From assembly GCF_002160865.1 (NCBI RefSeq), contig NZ_NFLJ01000009.1:1-64000 (forward strand): a stretch of 64,000 nucleotides of DNA. Direction: 5' to 3'. Shown in pieces: positions 9,812 to 19,006 of the stretch (position 1 is its first letter; every line of letters starts with the position of its first letter). The notes under the pieces are model-generated. The model was not told where the DNA came from. It did no database searches and saw only the letters and a list, made by a program, of their open reading frames with translations. This stretch comes from Massiliimicrobium timonense. Lineage in GTDB: Bacteria > Bacillota_I > Bacilli_A > Erysipelotrichales > Coprobacillaceae. The position numbers and the translations under genes are program-made.

Positions 9812-10682
9812 ATTTTTTCTCCTTTAATAATTTACTCTCTTTTAAAAATGTTAAATAATGTTCATAACGAAGTGAAGAAATTGTCCCCGCTTCAACAGCT
9901 TCTTTGATGGCACAATGAGGTTCACTTTCATGTAGACAACCTCTAAATTTACATTGCTTAGAAAGTTGTTCAAAATCATGATAACTATGTGCCAGATCAA
10001 CTGGATCAATTTGTAATTCCAATGATGAAAATCCCGGTGTATCAGCCACATAACCACCATACATAGAAATCAGTTCTACGTGTCTTGTCGTATGTTTACC
10101 ACGTCCCAATGCTTTAGAAATTTCATTGGTATCAATCTGTAAATGAATATCCAAAGCATTCAATAAACTAGATTTTCCAACACCACTTTGCCCTGTAACA
10201 ACTGTTATGCGATCTTTAAAAATCTTTTTCACTATTTCAATACCCTGTTCCTGTTTTGAACTCACATAAATGACTTGATATCCAGCATCTTCATAAGGTT
10301 TCAATAATTCATGAATATGTTTTTCATCAGCCAAATCCATCTTTGAAATACAAATGACAGGATGAATATGCAAATGCTCAATCAAGATCAAAAAGCGATC
10401 CAGCAACAAAAGATTCATATCAGGTTCTTTGGCTGAAAAAACAAGTAAAGCCTGATCAACATTACTGATAGGTGGTCTAATCAAACTATTGTGTCGTGGC
10501 AATAATTTTAAAATATATCCTTCAACCTCATTTTCAATAGAAAACTCACAATAATCACCAACTAATGGTTTTAAAGCATCCTTTCTAAACTTCCCACGTG
10601 CCTTACATTGATAAATCTGTCCTTGAGATTGTACATAATAGAATCCAGCAAGTGCCTTAATGATTTGTCCTTTTTGCATCAT
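9804..10682 (-). CDS. rsgA: Ribosome small-subunit GTPase RsgA
   Basis: RsgA is a circularly permuted GTPase that checks 30S subunit maturation. The 292-residue protein has an N-terminal OB fold, SKMDL (G4) before the P-loop GQSGVGKSSLLN (G1) and DTPGFSSL (G3), and the C-terminal zinc-binding Cys/His cluster in FRGCLHESEPHC. The permuted order G4-G1-G3 is the family hallmark. It starts with ATG ATG shortly after GAGG, six bases beyond prkC. Known PrkC substrates in B. subtilis include RsgA, so the linkage may be functional. Confidence 0.96.
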   Translation of the reverse strand: MMQKGQIIKALAGFYYVQSQGQIYQCKARGKFRKDALKPLVGDYCEFSIENEVEGYILKLLPRHNSLIRPPISNVDQALLVFSAKEPDMNLLLLDRFLILIEHLHIHPVICISKMDLADEKHIHELLKPYEDAGYQVIYVSSKQEQGIEIVKKIFKDRITVVTGQSGVGKSSLLNALDIHLQIDTNEISKALGRGKHTTRHVELISMYGGYVADTPGFSSLELQIDPVDLAHSYHDFEQLSKQCKFRGCLHESEPHCAIKEAVEAGTISSLRYEHYLTFLKESKLLKEKKYG

Positions 10683-10688
10683 TCAACC

Positions 10689-12488
10689 TCACTGATTTGT
10701 TATGGTTTGATTCTCACTTGGTTGTGAAGTGGCAGGAGTATTGGTTTCTGGTGTTGTTGGCGTGTTTTCAGCTGGTGTTTCAGGAATCTCTGGTTTGGTA
10801 TTATAATAATCCAATGTAATTTTTTCTCCTTTTTTATAAACTGTTGTAAAAGCATCTAAAGATTGTTTTTCAACAACATTGATTTTCATTGTTTTTATTT
10901 CTTCAACAGAAGTTGGTGGATCTAAAACATTTAATTCCACAACAAATCCTGCTTCTTCTAAAATACTTTTGGCTTTTTGAATATCTTGACCATAAACATT
11001 AGGAACAACCGCACTATATCCTTGAGATACAGTCAAAGTAATAGATTTATCATCACTGTTAGGATCTATTTTTTTACCAACTTCTAAAGATTGTTCCAAA
11101 ATTGTTCCTTTGGACTTCTCATCAATCTTTTCTTCTTTTTTCACATCAAAGCCTAAATCCTCTAATTGTGAAGCAACACTATCATAGTCTTTTCCAACAT
11201 AATTTTCTATGACAATATATTGTCCTGATGATACAACAAGACTGACTTCATCTCCTTTTTTAACCTGTGTTCTTGCGACAGGATCACTGGAAATAACCTT
11301 TCCTTCTTCAACATCATCACTCAATTCATAAGTAATATTGTCTGATACTTTCAAATCTTTTTCTTCCAACAAAGTCACAGCTTCATCTTTATTTAAATTC
11401 AACACATCAGGCATTTCAAATGATTGAGATGGTTTCATCACAAAGAAGTAAAGAGCCATCAAAATAACCAAAACAGCAACCACACTGGCCCCTATAATCA
11501 TGACCATTTTCTTATGTGAACGTGAAGATGGTTTCTCCTCTTTTTCTTCCTCAATCGGTAAATGTGTATGTGTTTGTGTAAAGAAGTCTTTATCATCAGC
11601 AACAATAGTCGCTAAATCTTCATCTTCCTGATAATCAAAAGTTATTTTTTCATCATTCATATGTTCAGCTTCAAGACAATGATTTAAATCATCCAACATA
11701 TCTGAAGCACTCAAATAACGATCTTTTATATTTTTTGCTGTGGCTTTCATGATGATATTTTCAACAGATTGAGGTATTGACGGATTAAAAGCACGAACAG
11801 AAGGAATTTCATCACGCATATGCTTTAAAGCAATATTGACAGGTGATTCACCATTAAAAGGAACTTCCCCTCTTAACAATTCATAAAAAACAATACCTAA
11901 AGCATAAATATCACTTTGAGCTGTTGCCTTTTCTCCTCTTGCAATTTCTGGAGCCAGATAATGCAACGAACCCATAATGGTATCAGTCTGTGTTACCTGT
12001 GACAATGACTGAATAGAAGCAATTCCAAAATCACCAATTTTTACAACACCACTATCTGTAACCATAATATTCTGTGGTTTCAAATCACGATGAATAATCC
12101 CAATCGCATGTGCTTTGGCTGTTGCACTGACAACTTGTTTCATAATATCAACAGCTTCTACATAATGCAATGCTCCACGTTTATGAATCAATTCTTTTAA
12201 TGTCTGTCCCGGTACATATTCCATGACAATATAATAGTCATCTTTTTCATCACCGACATCATATATTTCCACAATGTTTTTATGTGACAAAGCAGCTGCA
12301 GCACTGGCTTCACGATGAAAACGTGTCACATAAACAGGATCTCCCGTTAATGAAGAACGCATGATTTTGACAGCGACTGTTCGCCCCAAAATCAAGTCTT
12401 CAGCTTCATAGACATCCGCCATACCACCCTGTCCAATGAGTCTTTTTAATTGATAACGTCCAGCTATTGTCTTATTGACTAAACTCAT
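10689..12488 (-). CDS. prkC: PASTA-domain serine/threonine protein kinase PrkC
   Basis: This membrane kinase senses muropeptides or lipid II and phosphorylates cell-wall, division and translation proteins. The 599-residue protein has a kinase domain at about 10-270, with ATP lysine K41, HRD at 133-135 and DFG at 153-155. An acidic juxtamembrane stretch is followed by one transmembrane helix at about 328-350, and then three extracellular PASTA repeats at about 357-422, 423-489 and 491-562. A Pro/Thr-rich tail (563-599) follows; many orthologues instead end in a further PASTA or Ig-like domain. It overlaps the phosphatase gene prpC by four bases, the usual kinase/phosphatase pair. Confidence 0.96.
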   Translation of the reverse strand: MSLVNKTIAGRYQLKRLIGQGGMADVYEAEDLILGRTVAVKIMRSSLTGDPVYVTRFHREASAAAALSHKNIVEIYDVGDEKDDYYIVMEYVPGQTLKELIHKRGALHYVEAVDIMKQVVSATAKAHAIGIIHRDLKPQNIMVTDSGVVKIGDFGIASIQSLSQVTQTDTIMGSLHYLAPEIARGEKATAQSDIYALGIVFYELLRGEVPFNGESPVNIALKHMRDEIPSVRAFNPSIPQSVENIIMKATAKNIKDRYLSASDMLDDLNHCLEAEHMNDEKITFDYQEDEDLATIVADDKDFFTQTHTHLPIEEEKEEKPSSRSHKKMVMIIGASVVAVLVILMALYFFVMKPSQSFEMPDVLNLNKDEAVTLLEEKDLKVSDNITYELSDDVEEGKVISSDPVARTQVKKGDEVSLVVSSGQYIVIENYVGKDYDSVASQLEDLGFDVKKEEKIDEKSKGTILEQSLEVGKKIDPNSDDKSITLTVSQGYSAVVPNVYGQDIQKAKSILEEAGFVVELNVLDPPTSVEEIKTMKINVVEKQSLDAFTTVYKKGEKITLDYYNTKPEIPETPAENTPTTPETNTPATSQPSENQTITNQ

Positions 12489-13225
12489 AAATCAACAACT
12501 CCTTTTGTGATAATAAGTGCAAAACTGATATTGTCTTGTCCACCATATGTATTGGCTGTATCAATCAATTGACACGCTCTTTCATCCATATCTTTGGATG
12601 AATGTAATATATTTAAGATTTGTTCATCACTCAAAGAATTATATAAACCATCAGAACAAACCAATATCATACCATCATTCAGCTGTGTCTGGATAAAAGA
12701 AGGATTCAAAGCATCACTGACTCCTACAGCCTGTAATAAGATATTCTTTTGCGGATGAATTTTTGCTTCTGCTTGAGAAATTGTTCCCGAATCAACCAGA
12801 ACATTCACCAAAGTATCATCTTTTGTCAACTGTTTTAATTCATCACAGACATAATAAACACGGGAATCTCCAACATGAGAAATATAAACTTGATGATTCA
12901 CATATAAAACAAGAGCAATCGTTGTTCCCATACCTTCATATTCTTGGGCTTCATGACTTTTATCTTCCACTATTTGATGTGCATGTAAAATTGCTGAAAG
13001 CATCCAATCATGAATACTTTTTTCATCTTTTAAAGTCCCTTGATTTTGATAATTTTCAATAATATCATCACAAACCATCTTTGAAGCAATTTCTCCAGCA
13101 TTATGTCCACCCATGCCATCGCAAAGAACTACCAGACATTCATTTTCATTTTTCTGATAAAAACGAACATCATCCTGATTCACTTTTCTCACACGTCCTA
13201 TATCACTTTTCACTATGATTTGCAT
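12485..13225 (-). CDS. prpC: PP2C-type protein phosphatase PrpC/Stp
   Basis: PrpC removes phosphate from PrkC and its targets. The 246-residue product has the PPM metal-binding motifs: VRKVNQDD at the start, CDGMGGHNAGE, SHVGDSRVY and GGQDNIS near the end, which carry the aspartates that hold two Mn/Mg ions. ATG at 13225 follows AGGTGAAC and overlaps rlmN by 13 bases; its stop overlaps the start of prkC. The order rlmN-prpC-prkC is conserved in Bacillota. Confidence 0.95.
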   Translation of the reverse strand: MQIIVKSDIGRVRKVNQDDVRFYQKNENECLVVLCDGMGGHNAGEIASKMVCDDIIENYQNQGTLKDEKSIHDWMLSAILHAHQIVEDKSHEAQEYEGMGTTIALVLYVNHQVYISHVGDSRVYYVCDELKQLTKDDTLVNVLVDSGTISQAEAKIHPQKNILLQAVGVSDALNPSFIQTQLNDGMILVCSDGLYNSLSDEQILNILHSSKDMDERACQLIDTANTYGGQDNISFALIITKGVVDL

Positions 13226-14253
13226 GATTGTTCACCTACTTTCATGGCACGTAACTGTCCACATGCCCCATCTATATCTCGTCCATGTTCTTTACGCAAT
13301 GTCACATTGATTTTTAATCGTAACAGTTCACTTTTAAAAGCTTCTACATCCTGTGGTAATGATTGCTGATAACCATGCTCATCCACCGCATTATAAGGAA
13401 TTAAATTAACATAAGCATTAAGCCCTTTAATATAATGTGCCAGTTGTCTGGCATGTTTCAATTCATCATTAACCCCTCTTAAAAGAATATATTCAAAAGT
13501 CACACGACGATTCGTCTTTTGAATATAATCAACAATAGATTGTCTTAAAACATCCATTGGATAACGTTTATTAATAGGCATCAGCTGATTTCTTAATTCA
13601 TCATTTGGTGCATGTAAAGAAATAGCCAGATTGGTTTGAATACCTTCATGACTATAACGTTCAATCGCATCACATAAACCACATGTAGAAATGGTGATAT
13701 GTCTAGCTCCGATTGCTAAACCTTTAGGATGATTGATAATACGTACAAAGTCCATCACCGCATCATAATTATCAAAAGGCTCTCCTGTCCCCATCACCAC
13801 AACATGACTGATTCTTTCTTGAGTATCATTCATGACCGTTAAAACTTGGTTAACCATCTCACCAGCTGTTAAATTTCTTTGTTTCTTCAATAAACCACTG
13901 GCACAAAAACGACACCCCATATTACATCCTAATTGGCTTGTCACACAAAGGCTTCTGCCATAATCATGAACCATTAATACTGTTTCAATAAAACCACCAT
14001 CAGATAATTGCAAAAGATATTTAATAGTTCCATCCTGTGAAACCTGTTTTTCTTCTATCTTTAAAGGTCCTATACGATAAGTTAAAGAGAGTTTTTCTCT
14101 TAAACTTAATGATAGATTATTCATTTGTTCAAATGATTGCACATTTTGACGATATAACCATTCAAAGACTTGTGTCGCTCTAAATTTCTTTTCTCCAAGT
14201 TCTAAAAATTCTTCAATCATTTGGTCTTGCGTATAATCATAAATTAATTTCAT
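13213..14253 (-). CDS. rlmN: Dual-specificity rRNA/tRNA methyltransferase RlmN
   Basis: RlmN is a radical-SAM enzyme that makes m2A2503 in 23S rRNA and m2A37 in some tRNAs. The 346-residue product carries the radical-SAM cysteines in CNMGCRFC, preceded by LCVTSQLG. A C-terminal cysteine in DGACGQL corresponds to the methyl-carrying residue. ATG at 14253 follows AAAGGAATG. It sits four bases after rsmB and overlaps prpC. Confidence 0.96.
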   Translation of the reverse strand: MKLIYDYTQDQMIEEFLELGEKKFRATQVFEWLYRQNVQSFEQMNNLSLSLREKLSLTYRIGPLKIEEKQVSQDGTIKYLLQLSDGGFIETVLMVHDYGRSLCVTSQLGCNMGCRFCASGLLKKQRNLTAGEMVNQVLTVMNDTQERISHVVVMGTGEPFDNYDAVMDFVRIINHPKGLAIGARHITISTCGLCDAIERYSHEGIQTNLAISLHAPNDELRNQLMPINKRYPMDVLRQSIVDYIQKTNRRVTFEYILLRGVNDELKHARQLAHYIKGLNAYVNLIPYNAVDEHGYQQSLPQDVEAFKSELLRLKINVTLRKEHGRDIDGACGQLRAMKVGEQSCKS

Positions 14254-14257
14254 ATTT

Positions 14258-15505
14258 TCATTCCTTTTCTAATAGACACATATAAAAACCATCACTATGA
14301 TACTGATATGGTAAAATGGTCACTTCTTTTCTTTTTTTCATATCAGGATACTTCGTTATGAATTTTTCTATTTGTTTTTCATTTTCTTTTTTATTGATTG
14401 TACAGGTACTATATACAATATTACCACCTTTTTTCAATAAAAAATATGCATTTTCTAACAATTTTTCTTGAATCACCATAATTTCATCCATAGATGAACT
14501 GTCATGATACTTGATTTCTGGTTTTCTTGCTAAAACGCCTAAACCACTGCATGGTGCATCACATAAAATCTTGTCAAATGTTTCTTGAGGATACACCTGC
14601 ATTAAAGTGGTTGAATCTCCCACATGCGTTTGTACATTTTGAACATGTAAACGTGTCAGCTGTTTTTCTACCAGATGAATTTTATGTTCATATAAATCAT
14701 ATGCTTCAATACATCCCTGATTGTTCATTAACATCGCTAGATGCGTTGTTTTACTGCCCGGTGCACAGCACATATCCAAAACATAATCTTGTTTTGAAGG
14801 ATTCAATAATCGTGCCACAAGCTGACTGGATTCATCTTGAACTGTGACATAACCTTTTTGGAAAGCCTCGCTGGAGGCAATATGATGTCCTGTATAATAA
14901 AGACCATCTGGTGATAAGTCAGCTTTTTGCCAATGATTATCTTTCAACAATTCCTCACGTGAAATCAAAAGGGTATTCACTCTGGCACAGTGGCGAGGAA
15001 CTTCTAAAAAAGCATGGCAGATGCGCTTTGTTTCTTTATCACCATATTGCTTATTCAACATTTTAACAAGCCATAAAGGATGACTTGTTTCTATAGATAG
15101 TCTTTCTAATGGTGGTAAATCATCAAGCTGATAGGAAGATTGAAACACATTTTGTAAAACACCATGAATAAAACGTGATGTTTTCATCCCCTTTTTCTTT
15201 TTAGCCAATTCTACAGCTTCATTGATAATAGCATAATCTGGAATAGCATCCATCATTTCATGTTGATAAAGACTCATCAATAAAAGCATTTTTTCAAATG
15301 TCTTAACACGCATATGTAAATGAGGCTTTAAGATATATTCCAACAACAACATATTTTGAACCGTTCCATAAACAATACGTGTAATGAAATCTTTTTGTTG
15401 TCTTGTTAATGTATAACGTTGAAAATAATGATTAATCGTTAAATTCAAATAACTTTGTTCCTGTTTGAATTTCAATAGTATTTCTAATGCTAATTGTCTT
15501 TCCAT
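14258..15505 (-). CDS. rsmB: 16S rRNA (cytosine967-C5)-methyltransferase RsmB
   Basis: RsmB (Sun) methylates C967 of 16S rRNA. The 415-residue protein has a NusB-like RNA-binding N-terminal domain, then a Rossmann methyltransferase domain with CCAPGSKTTHLA for SAM, the catalytic cysteine in DAPCSGLG, and the second cysteine in STCTI. The start ATG lies two bases after the priA stop and has no clear Shine-Dalgarno, so translation is probably coupled to priA. In Bacillus, def and fmt lie between priA and rsmB; they are absent here. Confidence 0.95.
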   Translation of the reverse strand: MERQLALEILLKFKQEQSYLNLTINHYFQRYTLTRQQKDFITRIVYGTVQNMLLLEYILKPHLHMRVKTFEKMLLLMSLYQHEMMDAIPDYAIINEAVELAKKKKGMKTSRFIHGVLQNVFQSSYQLDDLPPLERLSIETSHPLWLVKMLNKQYGDKETKRICHAFLEVPRHCARVNTLLISREELLKDNHWQKADLSPDGLYYTGHHIASSEAFQKGYVTVQDESSQLVARLLNPSKQDYVLDMCCAPGSKTTHLAMLMNNQGCIEAYDLYEHKIHLVEKQLTRLHVQNVQTHVGDSTTLMQVYPQETFDKILCDAPCSGLGVLARKPEIKYHDSSSMDEIMVIQEKLLENAYFLLKKGGNIVYSTCTINKKENEKQIEKFITKYPDMKKRKEVTILPYQYHSDGFYMCLLEKE

Positions 15506-15507
15506 AA

Positions 15508-17694
15508 TTATATCTGTGAATACGGATTAAAATCACAGACAATTCTCACCTTTCCTTTTTGTTGTTTATTATAATAATCATTGATATTATTTAATGCTTC
15601 ATAGATATCTTTTGAGTTTAAAAACTTCACTAAAATACGTTCACGATAAATATCCTGCATTTTATAAATTGTACTTTTAGCGGGACCCAATATGATGGTT
15701 TGATGACTATGCGTCTGTAAATAATTTTTCACATCCATAGCCACTTGATGAATCCACTTTTCTTGTTTAGATTGAATCAATATACTGACCATATGACAAT
15801 ATGGTGGATATTTAGCCACTTGACGATATTTCATTTCTTGATGAAAAAAAGACACATAGTCATGCTTCGCTGCACAAGTGATCGCATAATGATCAGGATT
15901 ATAAGTTTGAATAATCACATGTCCCTGTTTCTGGCCTCGTCCACTACGTCCAGATACCTGACATAACAGTTGAAAAGTACGTTCACTGGCACGAAAATCT
16001 GGAACATTTAAACTCAAATCTGCATTCAAAACACCAACAAATGTCACATCTTCAAAGTCTAATCCTTTCGCAATCATTTGAGTACCTAACAAAATATTGG
16101 CTTCCTTATTTCTAAATTTTTCCAATAATTTCAAATGTCCATTTTTTTGACGAGTTGTATCTACATCATAACGTAAAACTTTCGCTCCATGAAATAACTT
16201 TTCTATTTCTTCTTCAATCTTTTGCGTTCCATATCCTATACTTTTAAAATGAGTTGATCCACAATGAGGACATACACGAGGATAATCTATCATGTATTCA
16301 CAATAATGACATTTTAATTTATGTTCACTACGATGATCTGTTAATGTAACATCACAATGCGGACATTTCAAAACCTCACCACAATCTTGACATTGTACAT
16401 ATGTAGCATAGCCTCTTTTATTTAATAAAAGAATCACCTGTTCTCCTTTATCAATGGTTGTTTGAATACTTTGTTTCATTGGAATAGAAAACAAAGAATA
16501 ATTGTGTTGACGTGTCTGTTGAATCATATCCACAATTTCAACATGGGGTAAAGGTTTTTGATTAATACGATCAGGTAATTCATATAAATCATAAATTCCT
16601 TTTAAAGCTCTGGCATAGCTTTCTAATGAAGGTGTCGCACTTCCCAGTACGACACTGGCATGATGTGTTTTCGCACGTATTTTCGCTATCTGGGAAGTTA
16701 AATAACGTGGCTTACTTTCCTGTTTATAACTTGGATCATGTTCTTCATCCAAGATAATAATACCAATATTTTCTAATGGCGCAAACACAGCTGATCTTGC
16801 TCCTACAACAATCTTGACTTCCTGACGTTTAATACGACGATATTCATCATATTTCTCTCCTTGAGAAAGGCGTGAATGCAAAATAGCCACTTGGTCACCA
16901 AAACGTTCTCGAAAAACTTCGACCATCATCGGTGTTAAAGAAATTTCTGGAACGAGCATCATCACTGCTTGATTATTTTTTAAATAATGTGCCGCCAGTG
17001 TTAAATAAACCTCTGTCTTTCCAGAACCCGTCACACCATGTAATAAAGCTACCCTTCCTTGATGAGAAAGAATACCATCAACAACTTTTTGTTGTTGAAC
17101 AGTCAATTGAATATGTTTAGCCTGATGTGTCATAGAAAAAGGTTGACGATAAACTTCTTTTTCAATGATTTGTATACAACCCTGTTTTTCTAAATTCTTT
17201 AATAAAGCACGACTATAGGGAACCTCTTTTAAAGGAATGTCAGGATGTTTCTTTAAAAAAGAAAGACATTCCTGCTGTTTTACTGTTTTTGCTGATTGAT
17301 CCATTATAACTTCAACACATAACTGTGTCTTCATTCCAACAGCTTGATGTGATGCCGGTTTTAATTGAGTAGGCAACATCGCCTGTAAACATGAAATACG
17401 TGGTGATAAGGTCATACGAGAAAGCTGATTGGCTAAATCTTGAAGTTCTTCATTTAATAACGGTTCTTCATCAATAACATCTATGATATACTGATAATGA
17501 AACCCTACCTGTTTTTCAAGTTCCTCTTGAGAAAGCACTGTTTCCTCGATACTTTCAACATACCCTATGATTTTTTGATAACCAAAACGAATCCATACAC
17601 GAATACCTTTTAACAATGGTTCATGACTCAAATAATCAAATGTCGTATCTAAAGAATGAACAGGATGTTCAACCAATACTTTTACAATATACAT
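15508..17694 (-). CDS. priA: Primosomal replication restart helicase PriA
   Basis: PriA reloads the replisome at stalled forks and D-loops. The 728-residue product has the N-terminal 3'-DNA-binding domain, a winged helix, and helicase motifs with Walker A GVTGSGKTEVY and DEEHD box. A cysteine-rich zinc region follows (CQDCGEVLKCPHCD, CHYCEY, CPHCGS), inserted between the two helicase lobes. ATG at 17694 follows AGGTGGTGAG. It opens the operon priA-rsmB-rlmN-prpC-prkC-rsgA-rpe-thiN-degV. Confidence 0.96.
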   Translation of the reverse strand: MYIVKVLVEHPVHSLDTTFDYLSHEPLLKGIRVWIRFGYQKIIGYVESIEETVLSQEELEKQVGFHYQYIIDVIDEEPLLNEELQDLANQLSRMTLSPRISCLQAMLPTQLKPASHQAVGMKTQLCVEVIMDQSAKTVKQQECLSFLKKHPDIPLKEVPYSRALLKNLEKQGCIQIIEKEVYRQPFSMTHQAKHIQLTVQQQKVVDGILSHQGRVALLHGVTGSGKTEVYLTLAAHYLKNNQAVMMLVPEISLTPMMVEVFRERFGDQVAILHSRLSQGEKYDEYRRIKRQEVKIVVGARSAVFAPLENIGIIILDEEHDPSYKQESKPRYLTSQIAKIRAKTHHASVVLGSATPSLESYARALKGIYDLYELPDRINQKPLPHVEIVDMIQQTRQHNYSLFSIPMKQSIQTTIDKGEQVILLLNKRGYATYVQCQDCGEVLKCPHCDVTLTDHRSEHKLKCHYCEYMIDYPRVCPHCGSTHFKSIGYGTQKIEEEIEKLFHGAKVLRYDVDTTRQKNGHLKLLEKFRNKEANILLGTQMIAKGLDFEDVTFVGVLNADLSLNVPDFRASERTFQLLCQVSGRSGRGQKQGHVIIQTYNPDHYAITCAAKHDYVSFFHQEMKYRQVAKYPPYCHMVSILIQSKQEKWIHQVAMDVKNYLQTHSHQTIILGPAKSTIYKMQDIYRERILVKFLNSKDIYEALNNINDYYNKQQKGKVRIVCDFNPYSQI

Positions 17695-17715
17695 AGACTC
17701 ACCACCTATTGCATT

Positions 17716-17744
17716 ATTCTACCATAAATACATTCCTTTTTAAA
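17716..17744 (-). promoter_or_regulatory. priA: Probable sigma-A promoter of the priA operon
   Basis: On the minus strand TTTAAA (17739-17744) and TAGAAT (17716-17721) are separated by 17 bases, about 22 bases before the priA start. The -35 is weak (4 of 6). Confidence 0.5.
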
Positions 17745-17763
17745 AGAGTTCCTTGTGATTTCA

Positions 17764-17787
17764 ATAAAAAAACAGACAAATGTCTGC
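17764..17787 (-). terminator. Terminator of the gmk-cdd gene group
   Basis: On the minus strand GCAGACA pairs with TGTCTG through a short loop and is followed by seven T residues, directly behind the cdd stop. Confidence 0.8.
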
Positions 17788-17788
17788 T

Positions 17789-18220
17789 TTATGACTTCTG
17801 TTCTTGATAACGTTCTTCACCCCACCATAAAGGTAAAAGTTCTTTTAATGTGACAATTTCACGTGTTTGATAATCCACCATAATTTCCATGTCTTGATTC
17901 TTTTCATTAAGCTGCATAAAAAACTCACGACAAGCTCCACATGGCATTCCACTCCCTTTACCAAAAGGAGGCTGATCACGAAAGGCTATCATTCTTTTGA
18001 CAACAGTCTGTTGACTTTGAATATACATATTTAACGCCGCAACTCTTTCAGCACATAAATCCATCACACCGGCACAACTTTCTATACAAAAGCCGGTATA
18101 AATCTCACCATTTTCACTTTCTAATGCACAAACGACATGATGAGCGTAAATAAAAGGTGAAACCTCTTGAGGATGATATTGTTCTTTAGCTTTTTGATAT
18201 AACTTTTCCCATATATCCAT
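17789..18220 (-). CDS. cdd: Cytidine deaminase-like protein
   Basis: The product (143 residues) belongs to the zinc-dependent cytidine deaminase fold, which deaminates cytidine or deoxycytidine for pyrimidine salvage. CAERVA carries the zinc cysteine and catalytic glutamate, and PCGACREF carries the other two zinc cysteines. It diverges from standard Cdd in the substrate loop (ESCAGVMDLCAER instead of the usual N-ENASY-G), so a blasticidin-deaminase-like relative with another substrate is possible. GGAGGAAT precedes the ATG. It lies three bases after the zinc-ribbon gene. Confidence 0.82.
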   Translation of the reverse strand: MDIWEKLYQKAKEQYHPQEVSPFIYAHHVVCALESENGEIYTGFCIESCAGVMDLCAERVAALNMYIQSQQTVVKRMIAFRDQPPFGKGSGMPCGACREFFMQLNEKNQDMEIMVDYQTREIVTLKELLPLWWGEERYQEQKS

Positions 18221-18222
18221 TT

Positions 18223-18426
18223 CTATAATTCCTCCATCTTTTTGAGATGATCTTCACAGATATATGATTCTACATAACCACATGTTTTACAAATATATTG
18301 TTCAACTTTAAGCTTATGATAATCAACAATAATATCTTGATAAGCATTACGCCTGTAAATACCTTTTGCGGGAACATAAAGTATATCATGATGACCGCAT
18401 TTTGGACAACAACCACTTTTTTTCAT
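18223..18426 (-). CDS. Small zinc-ribbon protein of unknown function
   Basis: The 67-residue protein has two CxxC knuckles, CPKC near residue 7 and CKTC near residue 46, which probably bind one zinc ion. Between them is a basic and aromatic stretch. No other domain is present. The start overlaps the rhomboid gene by four bases and follows AAAGGAG. Such mini zinc ribbons are common in Bacillota genomes as unannotated proteins; I cannot assign a role. Confidence 0.7.
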   Translation of the reverse strand: MKKSGCCPKCGHHDILYVPAKGIYRRNAYQDIIVDYHKLKVEQYICKTCGYVESYICEDHLKKMEEL

Positions 18427-18977
18427 AACTTTACTCCTTTGAATTGACGATAAAGATATGCCAGAAGCATTCCAATAATAAAACTAATGAAATGAATAAC
18501 AAATGTTGATATATTGTTTGAAAAGAAAGGAATTTGTGCAAATATCACATAAACAATAATCCATTTTCCATAAAGAGAACGAAAATGAAATTTTGGTAAA
18601 ATAGAACGCATTATCAAAATGAACCCTAACAAACTAAAGATAACAGGTGACCCTCCAACACTGGTACTTTCTGGATAAATCAAACTAAAAATAATGTGAG
18701 CAATTGTCCCTCCAAGCAAAGATATAAAAAATAAAGTTCCTGCTTTTATACGCTGGTCAATATAGATATCAAGATATGAAATCGCTAGAGCATTCACAGC
18801 AAAATGTAAAAGATTCACATGTAAAAATAACCCTGTTATCAAACGATAATATTCATGATGAATGATTTGAAAACCTTTGTTGCTTAAAGCATCAAACCAT
18901 GATGTCTGCATACCAACAATCAAAAAGATAAGCCATATGCCTATCCATAAATAACTCATTTTCCATCTCATCATCAT
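18423..18977 (-). CDS. Rhomboid-family intramembrane serine protease
   Basis: Rhomboid proteases cleave transmembrane substrates within the membrane. The 184-residue protein has about six hydrophobic segments. It carries the catalytic residues: H53, H58 and N62 in HVNLLHFAVN, Ser110 in GGSPVIF (family GxSx) and H162 in the last helix. It is thus a minimal six-helix type, expected to be active. Three consecutive in-frame ATG codons start the gene; AGGAG is best spaced for the third (18971). It follows the gmk terminator, so its expression probably depends on readthrough from gmk. Confidence 0.87.
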   Translation of the reverse strand: MMMRWKMSYLWIGIWLIFLIVGMQTSWFDALSNKGFQIIHHEYYRLITGLFLHVNLLHFAVNALAISYLDIYIDQRIKAGTLFFISLLGGTIAHIIFSLIYPESTSVGGSPVIFSLLGFILIMRSILPKFHFRSLYGKWIIVYVIFAQIPFFSNNISTFVIHFISFIIGMLLAYLYRQFKGVKL

Positions 18978-18983
18978 AACTCC

Positions 18984-19006
18984 TAAAAAAACACCCTAAG
19001 GTGCTT
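18984..19006 (-). terminator. Terminator or attenuator after gmk
   Basis: On the minus strand AAGCACC pairs with GGGTGTT around TTA and is followed by a run of seven T residues. The T run is directly followed by the rhomboid Shine-Dalgarno AGGAG, so some readthrough is expected. Confidence 0.7.
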
